Source of the DNA: Haloarculaceae archaeon
GTDB taxonomy: Archaea > Halobacteriota > Halobacteria > Halobacteriales > Haloarculaceae
Direction: 5' to 3'
Assembly: GCA_018609945.1 (NCBI GenBank)
Contig: JAHENO010000055.1
Coordinates: 1-14,576, forward strand
Length of the DNA: 14,576 nt
The notes under the pieces are model-generated. The model was not told where the DNA came from. It worked only from the letters and a program-made list of their open reading frames with translations, and made no database searches. Position numbers and translations under genes: made by a program. This document shows, piece by piece, positions 5,990 through 13,353 of the stretch; the first letter of the stretch is position 1, and the number at the start of each line of letters is the position of its first letter.

Positions 5990-6688
5990 TCAGTTGTTCG
6001 CCGACTCTTTGAGTTCCGCGAACGCGCGCACCGGCATCGCGGCGGTGTCGGCCGCCTTTACCGGGATGGCGTAGAACCGGAATCGTTCACCGTGGAGTGC
6101 GTCGAGGCCGCGCAGGTTCTCCACGACGAGGATGTCCTCGTCGAGAAAGGCCGTGTGCGCCGGCCGGTCGAGGTTGCGGTCGTCGTCGACGTTGATCGTA
6201 TCGACGCCGACGAGCGCGACGTTTTCCGCGACGAGACGGTCGATAAGGGCCTCGGAGATGTACGGATATGACCGGTACGCTTCGGTCCCCCAGTGCTGGT
6301 CCCAGCCGAAGTTGAAGAGCACTGCGGCCCCGTCGATCGAGGCGGCGTCGGGAAGTACGGACGGCTCGACGGCGTCGTAGGGTTCTCGGCCGCGCACGTC
6401 CACGACAGTTCCGTCGCGTATCAGTTCCGGGAGGCCGAGGTCGCTGATGTCCCGCCTGCCGGGAAAGCGGTGGGCGGGCGCGTCGAGATAGGTCCCGACC
6501 GACGTCTGGAACTGCATCTCGGTGATTTCGAACGACGCCCGGCCGTCGAAGGCCGGTCGGGTCTCCTCGTGGGTCCGGAACGGTTCGATCGACGCGGTAA
6601 ATTCCGTCTCGGTTCCGTCCTCGTCTGACAGCCGGAAGCCCGGCATTCCGTCGTGGAACTCGTGGGTCAGATCGACGAACTCACCCAT
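5990..6688 (-). CDS. Cyclase family protein (kynurenine formamidase-like), variant metal site
   Basis: A 232-residue member of the metal-dependent cyclase/kynurenine formamidase superfamily, starting MGEFVDLTHEFHDGMPGF. The normal signature H-x-G-T-H-x-D-x-P-x-H appears as SVGTYLDAPAH (residues 63-73). The first two histidines are replaced by Ser63 and Tyr67, while Asp69 and His73 are kept. Other family blocks are present: AAVLFNFGWDQHWG, VALVGVDTINVDD, and HTAFLDEDILVVENL near the C-terminus. Classic members bind two metals and hydrolyse amides or lactams; this variant may use one metal or another mechanism, and the substrate is unknown. I recall other members with a VGTYLD motif, so this may be an established subgroup rather than decay. 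A TATA-like box lies about 27 nt upstream. It is convergent with the acetyltransferase gene. Confidence 0.88.
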   Translation of the reverse strand: MGEFVDLTHEFHDGMPGFRLSDEDGTETEFTASIEPFRTHEETRPAFDGRASFEITEMQFQTSVGTYLDAPAHRFPGRRDISDLGLPELIRDGTVVDVRGREPYDAVEPSVLPDAASIDGAAVLFNFGWDQHWGTEAYRSYPYISEALIDRLVAENVALVGVDTINVDDDRNLDRPAHTAFLDEDILVVENLRGLDALHGERFRFYAIPVKAADTAAMPVRAFAELKESANN

Positions 6689-6710
6689 GATAGCCCCGAT
6701 TTCTCCGCCT

Positions 6711-6719
6711 AAAGTAAAA
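6711..6719 (-). promoter_or_regulatory. TATA-like box for the cyclase gene
   Basis: On the minus strand the sequence is TTTACTTTA, centred about 27 nt upstream of the ATG at 6688, in an A/T-rich patch between two same-strand genes. It implies separate transcription from the upstream GNAT gene. Confidence 0.6.
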
Positions 6720-6742
6720 ACGACGATTGTGCCGCGGGACAG

Positions 6743-7168
6743 TCACCTGACGCCCCGATAGCGGTCTGATTCCGGAATCCGAGAGATATCGAACCCGAGT
6801 GCGTCCCAGAACGCGCGGACGCCTGGATCGAACGCCGCGACGAGACGGTCACGGCGCTGGCTCGCAGCCTCGACGAGCGCGGTGCCGATGCCCTGGTTCC
6901 TGCGCCGCCGCCGGACAGCGATGGCCGTAATCTCCTCGCCATCGAGGACCACCGCGCCGAGTATCCGCTCGCTGTCGGATCTGTCCCCGGCCGCTGTCGA
7001 CCCGTTGTGTCCCTCCACAGTGACTGCGACGAGGGTGTCGCCCCGCGCGAGTGCTGCATTCACTGCTTCTCTGTCCGTCGCCAGCGCGCTCCCGTCGAGG
7101 ACGTTCAGTACGTCGGTTAGCTCCGTGACATTCGCTTCGCGGACCCGGACGCGCGTACCCCTGGTCAC
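6743..7168 (-). CDS. GNAT family acetyltransferase (141 aa)
   Basis: A compact GNAT domain. The key block is ITAIAVRRRRRNQGIGTALVEAA: strand 4 followed by motif A, with R-R-N-Q-G-I-G-T binding the acetyl-CoA pyrophosphate. The C-terminal AFDPGVRAFWDALGF is the usual strand 6/helix region. Between residues about 50 and 68 there is a polar, probably disordered insert. The substrate is unknown. The start is GTG at 7168; it overlaps the redoxin stop by 4 nt (GTGA on the coding strand) and has a Shine-Dalgarno-like GGAGG seven bases upstream, inside the end of the redoxin gene. The two genes are clearly translationally coupled, which hints at a shared process, for instance a response to oxidative stress, though that is inference. 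Confidence 0.88.
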   Translation of the reverse strand: MTRGTRVRVREANVTELTDVLNVLDGSALATDREAVNAALARGDTLVAVTVEGHNGSTAAGDRSDSERILGAVVLDGEEITAIAVRRRRRNQGIGTALVEAASQRRDRLVAAFDPGVRAFWDALGFDISRIPESDRYRGVR

Positions 7169-7671
7169 GTCGCCCCCTCCCGCAGGTCGTCCAGCACGTC
7201 GAACACCTCGTCTACGGACGGACGGTCGAACGTCGACCGGCCGGCGTAGCTCCAGACCACTTCCGGTCCGTTCGGGCGTTCCGTCACGACGACCACCTCG
7301 GGCATCCGCCCGATGAAGTCACTCAGGTCGCCAAGAAATCCGAAGCGGACCGGCTGGTCGAACGTCTCGTCGGCCGCCGCGTCCGGATCGGCCAGCAGTG
7401 GGTAGGGCAGGTCGTACCTCTCCTGCCAGGACTGGACCGTCTCGCGGGGTTCGGGGACGACCGAAACGACCGCAGCGTTGCGATCCCGGAAACCGTCGTA
7501 CCGGTCGGCGACCCGCTGGACCTGCTTGCGGCAGTTGGTACAGCGGTGGTCCCGCTGCAGGTAGATGACGACGAAGTCGTGTTCGGTCACGAACTCCGAG
7601 AGCGCGAGCGGGTCCGGCCCCGGGCCGACGTTGGGCAGCGAGAAGTCGACGGTCGCCCTGGTCCGTGCCAT
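7165..7671 (-). CDS. Redoxin domain protein (AhpC/TSA-like peroxiredoxin)
   Basis: A 168-residue thioredoxin-fold protein starting MARTRATVDFSLPNVGPG. The redox motif is in VVIYLQRDHRCTNCRKQVQ, with Cys44 and Cys47 as CxxC. The following VVSVVPEPRETVQSWQERYDLPYPLLADPDAAADETF is the peroxiredoxin-like segment in which the protein is compared with its oxidant partner, and VVVVTERPNGPEVVWSYAG forms the last strands. The CxxC spacing differs from classical two-Cys peroxiredoxins and looks more like the AhpC/TSA-redoxin subgroup. It may reduce peroxides or disulfides; no signal peptide is visible, so it is cytoplasmic. The longer upstream in-frame ORF (to 8148) is rejected because it runs antisense through rfcS. 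A weak A/T-rich box (7693-7700) lies near the leaderless distance. Confidence 0.88.
   Translation of the reverse strand: MARTRATVDFSLPNVGPGPDPLALSEFVTEHDFVVIYLQRDHRCTNCRKQVQRVADRYDGFRDRNAAVVSVVPEPRETVQSWQERYDLPYPLLADPDAAADETFDQPVRFGFLGDLSDFIGRMPEVVVVTERPNGPEVVWSYAGRSTFDRPSVDEVFDVLDDLREGAT
7176..7180 (-). promoter_or_regulatory. Shine-Dalgarno site of the downstream GNAT gene
   Basis: On the coding (minus) strand GGAGG ends 7 nt before the GTG start at 7168, within the end of the redoxin gene. It decides the GTG start and supports re-initiation on a shared message. Confidence 0.7.
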
Positions 7672-7728
7672 GTCCGGAGTTGGTGCCGGGAGATGGTTTA
7701 CCTGACGCTTCCGTGCAGACTGACGGTC

Positions 7729-7772
7729 ATCCGATCGGGTCGGATCGGTCCGGCCCGGACTGGACGGGCCGG
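7729..7772. repeat. Two inverted repeats in the redoxin-rfcS divergent region
   Basis: ATCCGA (7729-7734) pairs with TCGGAT (7740-7745) across 5 nt. CCGGCCCG (7750-7757) pairs with CGGGCCGG (7765-7772) across 7 nt. Both lie in the 147-nt gap between divergent starts, upstream of the rfcS TATA-like box. They may be operator sites or chance in GC-rich DNA; the perfect 8-bp arms make the second the stronger one. Confidence 0.4.
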
Positions 7773-7787
7773 CCCGGCACTCGGGGG

Positions 7788-7795
7788 ACTTATGA
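7788..7795 (+). promoter_or_regulatory. TATA-like box for rfcS
   Basis: GACTTATG is centred about 27 nt upstream of the ATG at 7819. This spacing makes 7819 the leaderless start; the in-frame ATG at 7792 sits within the box itself and is rejected. Confidence 0.5.
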
Positions 7796-7818
7796 CCGCC
7801 CCGCCACTCCACCCCCGC

Positions 7819-8793
7819 ATGAGCGAGGCCGACGCGGTGCCCGGCAATCGAGAGGAGATCTGGCTGGAGAAGTACCGCCCCGAGCGGCTGGCGGACATCG
7901 TCGGCCACGAGGCAATCGTCGAGCGCCTGGAGAGTTACGTCGAACGCGACGACCTCCCCCACCTCCTGTTTGCGGGGCCGGCGGGTGTCGGGAAGACGAC
8001 GGCCGCGATCGCGGTCGCTCGCGAACTCTACGGGGAGGACTGGAACGAGCACTTTCTGGAGTTGAACGCCTCTGACGAGCGCGGTATCGACGTGGTTCGG
8101 GACCGCATCAAGTCCTTCGCGCGCACCTCCTTCGGGGGCGTCGATCACCGCATCATATTCCTCGACGAGGCAGACGCACTCACGTCAGACGCCCAGTCGG
8201 CACTCCGGCGGACGATGGAGCAGTTCTCGAACAACGTCCGTTTCATCCTGTCGTGTAACTACTCGTCCCAGATCATCGACCCGATCCAGTCGCGGTGTGC
8301 AGTCTTCCGGTTCTCGCCGCTGTCCGACGCGGCCGTGGACGAACAGATCCGCCGGATCGCGGCGAACGAGGACATCGAACTGACAGACGACGGGGTGGAG
8401 GCGCTCGTCTACGCCGCCGACGGCGACATGCGCAAGGCGATCAACGGTCTGCAAGCCGCCGCGGTCACGGGGGGCGTCGTCGACGAGGACGCCGTCTTCG
8501 AGATTACGAGCACCGCTCGCCCGGAGGACATCCGGGAGATGGTGACGCTGGCCCTCGACGGGGACTTCACGGCGGCGCGGTCGCGGCTGGACGACCTCAT
8601 CACGTCGGAGGGGATCGCCGGCGACGACATCGTCGACCAGCTCCACCGGTCCGTCTGGGAGTTCGACCTCGACGACCAGGCGGCGGTTCGGCTGCTGGAC
8701 CGCATCGGCGAGGCCGACTACCGCATCACCGAGGGTGCCAACGAGCGGATACAACTGGAAGCGTTGCTCGCGTCCCTGGCGCTGGAAGAATAA
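7819..8793 (+). CDS. rfcS: Replication factor C small subunit
   Basis: The small subunit of the clamp loader, an AAA+ ATPase that opens the PCNA ring and places it on primed DNA at the replication fork. The 324-residue product has the usual archaeal length. Motifs in order: the RFC box WLEKYRPERLADIVGHE (residues 15-31), Walker A GPAGVGKTT (53-61), LNASDERGID, Walker B IIFLDEADAL (Asp116, Glu117), sensor 1 LSCNYSSQII, and the arginine-finger motif QSRCAVFRF (SRC at 158-160). The C-terminal collar domain follows from about residue 235. Many haloarchaeal rfc genes carry inteins near Walker A or SRC; none is present here. Transcribed from its own TATA-like box; alaS follows 53 nt downstream with a separate box. 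Confidence 0.97.
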   Translation: MSEADAVPGNREEIWLEKYRPERLADIVGHEAIVERLESYVERDDLPHLLFAGPAGVGKTTAAIAVARELYGEDWNEHFLELNASDERGIDVVRDRIKSFARTSFGGVDHRIIFLDEADALTSDAQSALRRTMEQFSNNVRFILSCNYSSQIIDPIQSRCAVFRFSPLSDAAVDEQIRRIAANEDIELTDDGVEALVYAADGDMRKAINGLQAAAVTGGVVDEDAVFEITSTARPEDIREMVTLALDGDFTAARSRLDDLITSEGIAGDDIVDQLHRSVWEFDLDDQAAVRLLDRIGEADYRITEGANERIQLEALLASLALEE

Positions 8794-8811
8794 CCGGGCG
8801 CCTTCGGAACA

Positions 8812-8819
8812 GTTTTATC
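8812..8819 (+). promoter_or_regulatory. TATA box of alaS
   Basis: GTTTTATC lies about 31 nt upstream of the alaS ATG at 8847, between rfcS and alaS. It predicts a very short or absent leader and independent expression from rfcS. Confidence 0.6.
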
Positions 8820-8846
8820 GGCAGGTAGGCCACCATAGACCAACGA

Positions 8847-11633
8847 ATGAGCGACCTCGAGGAGGAGTACCGTCTCGAGTACTTCGAGGAGAACGGCTTC
8901 GAGCGACGGGAGTGTCCGGAGTGTGGGGCGCACTTCTGGACGCGCGACGAGGCGCGCGAGCTCTGCGGGGAGCCACCCTGCGAACCGTACGGCTTCATCG
9001 ACAATCCCGGGTTCGACGAGGAGTACAGTCTGGAGGAGATGCGCGAGGCGTTCCTCTCGTTTTTCGAGGAGCGCGGCCACGAGCGTATCGACCCCTATCC
9101 CGTGGCGGCGAACAGGTGGCGCGACGACGTGCTGTTGACCCAGGCGTCCGTCTACGACTTCCAGCCCCTGATTACGTCGGGGACGACGCCGCCGCCGGCC
9201 AACCCACTCACCATCAGCCAGCCCTGCATCCGGATGCAGGACATCGACAACGTCGGGAAGACTGGTCGGCACACGATGGCCTTCGAGATGATGGCCCACC
9301 ACGCGTTCAACGCGCGGGAGGACCTCGAGGACCCGGACCAGTACGCCTACCAGGGGGAGGTCTACTGGAAGGACCAGACGGTCGCGTACTGCGACGAACT
9401 CCTCCAGGAGATGGGGGTCGACCCCGAGGAGGTCACGTACATCGAGGACCCGTGGGTCGGCGGGGGGAACGCTGGCCCCGCGATCGAGGTCATCTACCGG
9501 GGACTGGAACTGGCGACGCTCGTGTTCATGTCCATGGAACAGGACCCCGACGGCGAGTTCCTGATGAAAGACGGGAACCGCTACTCGAAGATGGACACGT
9601 ACGTCGTGGACACCGGCTACGGGCTGGAGCGGTGGACCTGGATGTCCCAGGGCACACCCACGGTCTACGAAGCGGTCTATCCGGAGATGATCGACTTCCT
9701 GACCGACAACGCCGGCATCGAGCACGCGGACGAGGAGGCGGCCATCGTCCACGACGCGGCGCGGCTGGCGGGCAATCTCGACATCGACGACGTCGAGGAC
9801 GTCGAGGCCGCGCGCGGCGACATCGCCGCCGAACTCGGCGTCGACGTCGACCGCCTCCGCGAGCTGATCGAGCCGCTGGAGACGGTCTACGCGATAGCGG
9901 ACCACTGCCGGACGCTCGCGTACATGCTCGGCGACGAGATCGTCCCGTCGAACGTCGGGACGGGGTACCTGGCGCGGATGGTCCTCCGGCGGACCAAACG
10001 GCTCTGTGACAGGGTCGGCGTCGACGCCCCGCTGGACGAACTCGTGGATATGCAGGCAGAGCGCCTCGGCTACCGGAATCGCGACACGGTCCGCGATATC
10101 GTCCGCACCGAGGTCGAGAAGTACCGGGAGACCCTCGACCGCGGCACCCGGAAAGTCGAGGGACTCGCCGCCGAATACCGCGAGCGCGGCGAACCCATTC
10201 CGGTCGATGAACTCGTCGAGCTGTACGACTCACACGGCGTCCACCCGGACATCGTCGAGGACATTGCCGCCGAGCGGGGCGTCTCCGTCGAGGTGCCCGA
10301 CGACTTCTACGCGCTGGTCGCCGACCGCCACAGCAGCGGCGAGGAAGACGAAGACGGCGGGACCGATCAGTTCGACACCGAGCGCTTCGAGGGGCTCCCC
10401 GAGACCGACCGTCTCTACTACGAGGACCAGGAACGCTTCGAGTTCGAGGCGGTCGTCCTCGACGTGTTCGAGCGCGAGGACGGCTACGACGTGGTGCTCG
10501 ATCAGACGATGTTCTATCCGGAGGGCGGCGGGCAGCCGTCCGACCACGGCACGCTCTCCACGGACGACACGACAGTCGAAGTGACCGACGTCCAGAACGT
10601 CGACGGCGTGATCGTCCACCGGACCGACGGCGACCCGGGGACCGGCGAGATCGTCCGCGGGCAGGTGGACAGCGGTCGGCGGCGCCGGCTGATGCGCCAC
10701 CACACCGCCACGCACATCGTGGGCCACGCGGCCCGGCAGGTCCTCGGTGACCACGTCCGCCAAGCCGGCGCACAGAAGTACACGACGAGCGCACGCCTGG
10801 ACGTCAAACACTACGAATCGATCACCCGCGAGGAGGTCAGGGAGATCGAACGCGTCGCGAACGACCTCGTGATGGAGAACGCTCCGGTCACCCAGCAGTG
10901 GATCGACCGCAACGACGCGGAATCCGAGTACGGGTTCGACATCTACCAGGGCGGTATTCCCGGGGGCGAACAGATCAGGCTGATTCACGCCGGCACGGAC
11001 ACGCAGGCCTGTGGCGGGACACACGTTACCCGGACTGGCGATATCGGCACGATAAAGCTGCTTGGCACCGAGCGCATCCAGGATGGGATCGTCCGGCTCA
11101 CCTACGCCGCCGGCGACGCGGCCATCGAGGCCACCCAGGAGACCGAGGACGCTCTCTACGAGACCGCCGAGGTTCTCGACGTCGACCCAACGGAAGTCCC
11201 CGAGACGGCCCGGCGCTTCTTCGAGGAGTGGAAAGAGCGGGGCAAGCGCATCGAGGAGCTGAAGGAGGAACTGGCGGCCGTCCGGGCCGGCAGCGACGAC
11301 GCCGGCAAGGAGGTCGACCTCGACGGGACGACAGCGGTCGTCCGGCGTCTCGACGGCGACATGGACGAACTGCGGGCGACGGCGAACGCGCTCGTCGAGG
11401 ATGGCAGGGTCGCCGTCCTGGGCTCCGGCGCGGACGGCGCTCAGTTCGTGGTCGCAGTGCCGGAGGGAGTGGCCGTCGACGCTGGCGAGGTGGTCGGCGA
11501 GCTCGCAGGGCTGGTCGGCGGTGGCGGCGGCGGCCCGCCCGACTTCGCACAGGGTGGCGGCCCCGACACGGACCGCCTCGACGACGCGCTCGAGGAAGCG
11601 CCCGCAATCCTCCGTCAGGTGCTGAACGCCTGA
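8847..11633 (+). CDS. alaS: Alanyl-tRNA synthetase (archaeal type)
   Basis: A complete 928-residue AlaRS that charges tRNA-Ala in the cytoplasm. The N-terminus carries the archaeal zinc insert (Cys23, 26, 40, 45; ECPECGAHFWTRDEARELCG). It is followed by the class II catalytic core with TISQPCIRMQDIDNVGKTGR, HTMAFEMMAHHAFN and DTGYGLERWTW. The editing domain has HHTATH (HxxxH, His619 and His623) and CGGTH (Cys722, His726), the four metal ligands used to clear mischarged seryl- or glycyl-tRNA. The C-Ala region has a helical coiled-coil segment near 790-820 and the Gly-rich GGGGGGPPDFAQGGG near the end, typical for the family. An Asp/Glu-rich stretch around residues 495-510 (EEDEDGGTDQ) is a halophile-style linker. 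The downstream hydrolase begins 9 nt after the stop. Confidence 0.98.
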   Translation: MSDLEEEYRLEYFEENGFERRECPECGAHFWTRDEARELCGEPPCEPYGFIDNPGFDEEYSLEEMREAFLSFFEERGHERIDPYPVAANRWRDDVLLTQASVYDFQPLITSGTTPPPANPLTISQPCIRMQDIDNVGKTGRHTMAFEMMAHHAFNAREDLEDPDQYAYQGEVYWKDQTVAYCDELLQEMGVDPEEVTYIEDPWVGGGNAGPAIEVIYRGLELATLVFMSMEQDPDGEFLMKDGNRYSKMDTYVVDTGYGLERWTWMSQGTPTVYEAVYPEMIDFLTDNAGIEHADEEAAIVHDAARLAGNLDIDDVEDVEAARGDIAAELGVDVDRLRELIEPLETVYAIADHCRTLAYMLGDEIVPSNVGTGYLARMVLRRTKRLCDRVGVDAPLDELVDMQAERLGYRNRDTVRDIVRTEVEKYRETLDRGTRKVEGLAAEYRERGEPIPVDELVELYDSHGVHPDIVEDIAAERGVSVEVPDDFYALVADRHSSGEEDEDGGTDQFDTERFEGLPETDRLYYEDQERFEFEAVVLDVFEREDGYDVVLDQTMFYPEGGGQPSDHGTLSTDDTTVEVTDVQNVDGVIVHRTDGDPGTGEIVRGQVDSGRRRRLMRHHTATHIVGHAARQVLGDHVRQAGAQKYTTSARLDVKHYESITREEVREIERVANDLVMENAPVTQQWIDRNDAESEYGFDIYQGGIPGGEQIRLIHAGTDTQACGGTHVTRTGDIGTIKLLGTERIQDGIVRLTYAAGDAAIEATQETEDALYETAEVLDVDPTEVPETARRFFEEWKERGKRIEELKEELAAVRAGSDDAGKEVDLDGTTAVVRRLDGDMDELRATANALVEDGRVAVLGSGADGAQFVVAVPEGVAVDAGEVVGELAGLVGGGGGGPPDFAQGGGPDTDRLDDALEEAPAILRQVLNA

Positions 11634-11642
11634 GTGTGGCGT

Positions 11643-12422
11643 ATGCCGACCGCCACGCGGGACGGTGTCGACCTCTACTACGAAACCGCGGGAACCGGCG
11701 GGACCGTCGCGTTCGTCAACGACGTCGGGTACGGCGCGTGGCTGTGGGGCTGGCAGCACGGCCCCATCACGAGGGGTCACGAGACGCTCGTCTGGGACCT
11801 GCGGGGCACCGGCCGCTCGGACGCGCCGCCAGGCCGCTACGACGTCGACACGCTGGCGGCGGATTTCGAGACGGTTCTCACAGCTGCGGGCGTCGACCGG
11901 GCCCACGTCGTTGGCGCCGGTCTCGGCGGGATGGTCGCACTCCGCCACGCGAGTATCTCAGGGCGCACCCGGACACTGGCGCTATTTGACGCTGCCGCGA
12001 GCGGCGACGCTATCGACGAACCCGCACTGCGTGCGCTCCATCCACCGTCGAAGAATCGCGACGCGCTACGGGAGTCGCTCGACGGAGCACTCTCGCCGGC
12101 GTTTCGTGAGGAGCGTCCCGACCTGGTAGCGCAGATCTGCGACTGGCGGGCCGACGAGGACGCGGATTCCGACGCGAGTCGGGCGCAAGTCGCGGCCGCG
12201 CTGTCGTTCGAGGCGAGCCAGCTGTACGAACTCGACAAGCCGACACTCGTCGCACACGGCCTCGAGGACCCCGTCGTGCCGGTCGACGCGGGCCGGCAGC
12301 TGGCCGGGGAGCTACCTGTCGCCACGTTCGAGGCTGTCGAGGGACGACACCTCTGTTTCGTCGAGCACGCGGGCGCTGTCACCGACCGGCTTGTGGCCCA
12401 TCTGGAGGCACACCGGCTGTGA
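11643..12422 (+). CDS. Alpha/beta hydrolase-fold protein with Gly at the nucleophile position
   Basis: A 259-residue alpha/beta hydrolase-fold protein starting MPTATRDGVDLYYETAGTGG. WDLRGTGRSDAPPG (residues 51-64) is the usual strand 4/loop. The nucleophile elbow, normally G-x-S-x-G, reads VVGAGLGGMVAL with Gly93 where Ser is expected. The acid residue (Asp in HGLEDPVVPV) and the catalytic His (EGRHLCFVEH) are kept. Either the protein is a pseudo-enzyme or non-hydrolytic relative, or a single AGT-to-GGT change removed the Ser, or the base is a sequencing error. The substrate is unknown. The ATG lies 9 nt after the alaS stop with no promoter signal, so it is likely expressed with alaS. An upstream in-frame GTG at 11634 would add only three residues. 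Confidence 0.88.
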   Translation: MPTATRDGVDLYYETAGTGGTVAFVNDVGYGAWLWGWQHGPITRGHETLVWDLRGTGRSDAPPGRYDVDTLAADFETVLTAAGVDRAHVVGAGLGGMVALRHASISGRTRTLALFDAAASGDAIDEPALRALHPPSKNRDALRESLDGALSPAFREERPDLVAQICDWRADEDADSDASRAQVAAALSFEASQLYELDKPTLVAHGLEDPVVPVDAGRQLAGELPVATFEAVEGRHLCFVEHAGAVTDRLVAHLEAHRL

Positions 12423-12488
12423 GGCGTCACAGTTCGGCACGCAGATGGGTCCCGTTCGTCGCCGGCAGATACCACCGCCGATGCGGGA

Positions 12489-12497
12489 GTTTTTAAT
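12489..12497 (+). promoter_or_regulatory. TATA box of the glutamine amidotransferase gene
   Basis: GTTTTTAAT is centred 27-28 nt upstream of the ATG at 12521. It is a strong haloarchaeal TATA box and indicates leaderless transcription. Confidence 0.7.
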
Positions 12498-12520
12498 CGT
12501 CGCCCGTCTTTGTCAGCGTA

Positions 12521-13237
12521 ATGAGCGGACTGCGAATCGCCCTGTTGAACGCGGCCCACGACGGGGACCACACGAGGCGGAACTTCCGACGCGAGGTGGA
12601 CGCCGACCTCGTCGAGTACAACGTGACCGACCGCGAACTGCCGGAAGCTATGGCGTTCGACGCGTGTATCGTCACGGGCTCGCGTGCCTCAGTCTACTGG
12701 GACGAGCCCTGGATCATGGACCTCAAGCGGTACGTCGGCGACGCCGTCGAGAGCGGATTGCCGTGTCTCGGCGTCTGTTACGGGCACCAGCTGCTCGCCG
12801 ACGTTCTCGGCGGGAGTGTCGAGAGCATGGACGAGTACGAGATCGGCTACCGTACGGTCGAACAGGACGGCGAGAACGCGTTGCTGGCAGACGTCGACGA
12901 TGAATTCACTGTGTTCACGACTCACTCCGACCGCGTCGTCGAGGCCCCGCCAGGCGCGACGGTCTTCGCCCGCAACGATTACGGCATCCACGGCTTCCGG
13001 AAGGGCGACGTCTTCGCCGTCCAGTTCCACCCCGAGTACGACATGGAGACGGCCAGGGAAGTGTCGACCGGGAAAGACGACATTCTCCCCGACGAGAAGC
13101 TACAGCGCGTTCTCGACGGGATCACAGCCGAAAACTACGCGGCCGCCTGCGAGGCCAAACGGCTGTTCGACAATTTCACCCAGTACGTCCGTCACCAGCG
13201 TCGGCACAGCCGCGAGGCGACGGCCGCGGACGACTGA
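12521..13237 (+). CDS. Class I glutamine amidotransferase (GMP synthase glutaminase-like), stand-alone
   Basis: A 238-residue class I glutaminase domain. The nucleophile elbow is GVCYGHQLLA with Cys86, and the triad His and Glu are in VQFHPEYD (His170, Glu172). The oxyanion-region motif is CIVTGSRASVYW. The C-terminal ~50 residues after the triad form a helical extension (KLQRVLDGITAENY, RLFDNFTQYV), which is longer than a minimal GuaA glutaminase. Such proteins release ammonia from glutamine for a partner synthase, but stand-alone GMP synthase-like homologues often have unknown substrates, including gamma-glutamyl compounds. No partner synthase is adjacent. It is transcribed from its own strong TATA box. 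The next transcription unit starts 174 nt downstream. Confidence 0.93.
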   Translation: MSGLRIALLNAAHDGDHTRRNFRREVDADLVEYNVTDRELPEAMAFDACIVTGSRASVYWDEPWIMDLKRYVGDAVESGLPCLGVCYGHQLLADVLGGSVESMDEYEIGYRTVEQDGENALLADVDDEFTVFTTHSDRVVEAPPGATVFARNDYGIHGFRKGDVFAVQFHPEYDMETAREVSTGKDDILPDEKLQRVLDGITAENYAAACEAKRLFDNFTQYVRHQRRHSREATAADD

Positions 13238-13314
13238 TAGCGACAGCGACCCGTACGAGCGAGCGACGCCACCCGTCGGCCCGACTCGTCAGAACGTGAC
13301 TGGGACTGCAGCAA

Positions 13315-13322
13315 GATTAAAG
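13315..13322 (+). promoter_or_regulatory. TATA-like box for the DUF4255 transcription unit
   Basis: GATTAAAG predicts transcription starting near 13345, about 9 nt before a candidate leader ORF ATG at 13354 and about 67 nt before the GTG of the DUF4255 gene. It is the only A/T-rich element in the gap. Confidence 0.45.
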
Positions 13323-13353
13323 AACGGTGGCCTCGATTGACAACTGAACTTCG

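Noticed and set aside
7792..7818. Upstream in-frame ATG for rfcS
   Set aside because: This ATG falls within the TATA-like box; the next ATG at 7819 is at the leaderless distance and gives the usual RfcS N-terminus.
7165..8148. Long version of the redoxin starting inside rfcS
   Set aside because: The extra N-terminus is antisense to rfcS and has no family similarity; the ATG at 7671 gives the normal redoxin start.
8718..9905. A 395-codon minus-strand open frame across the rfcS-alaS junction
   Set aside because: It is a shadow of alaS and has no recognisable protein similarity.
11516..11570. G-rich repeat-like stretch near the end of alaS
   Set aside because: It encodes the normal Gly-rich loop of the AlaRS C-terminal domain.
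10230..11948. A 572-codon open frame antisense to alaS
   Set aside because: The alaS gene on the other strand has all family motifs. Long antisense frames are expected in GC-rich haloarchaeal genes, and the antisense translation shows no recognisable domain.
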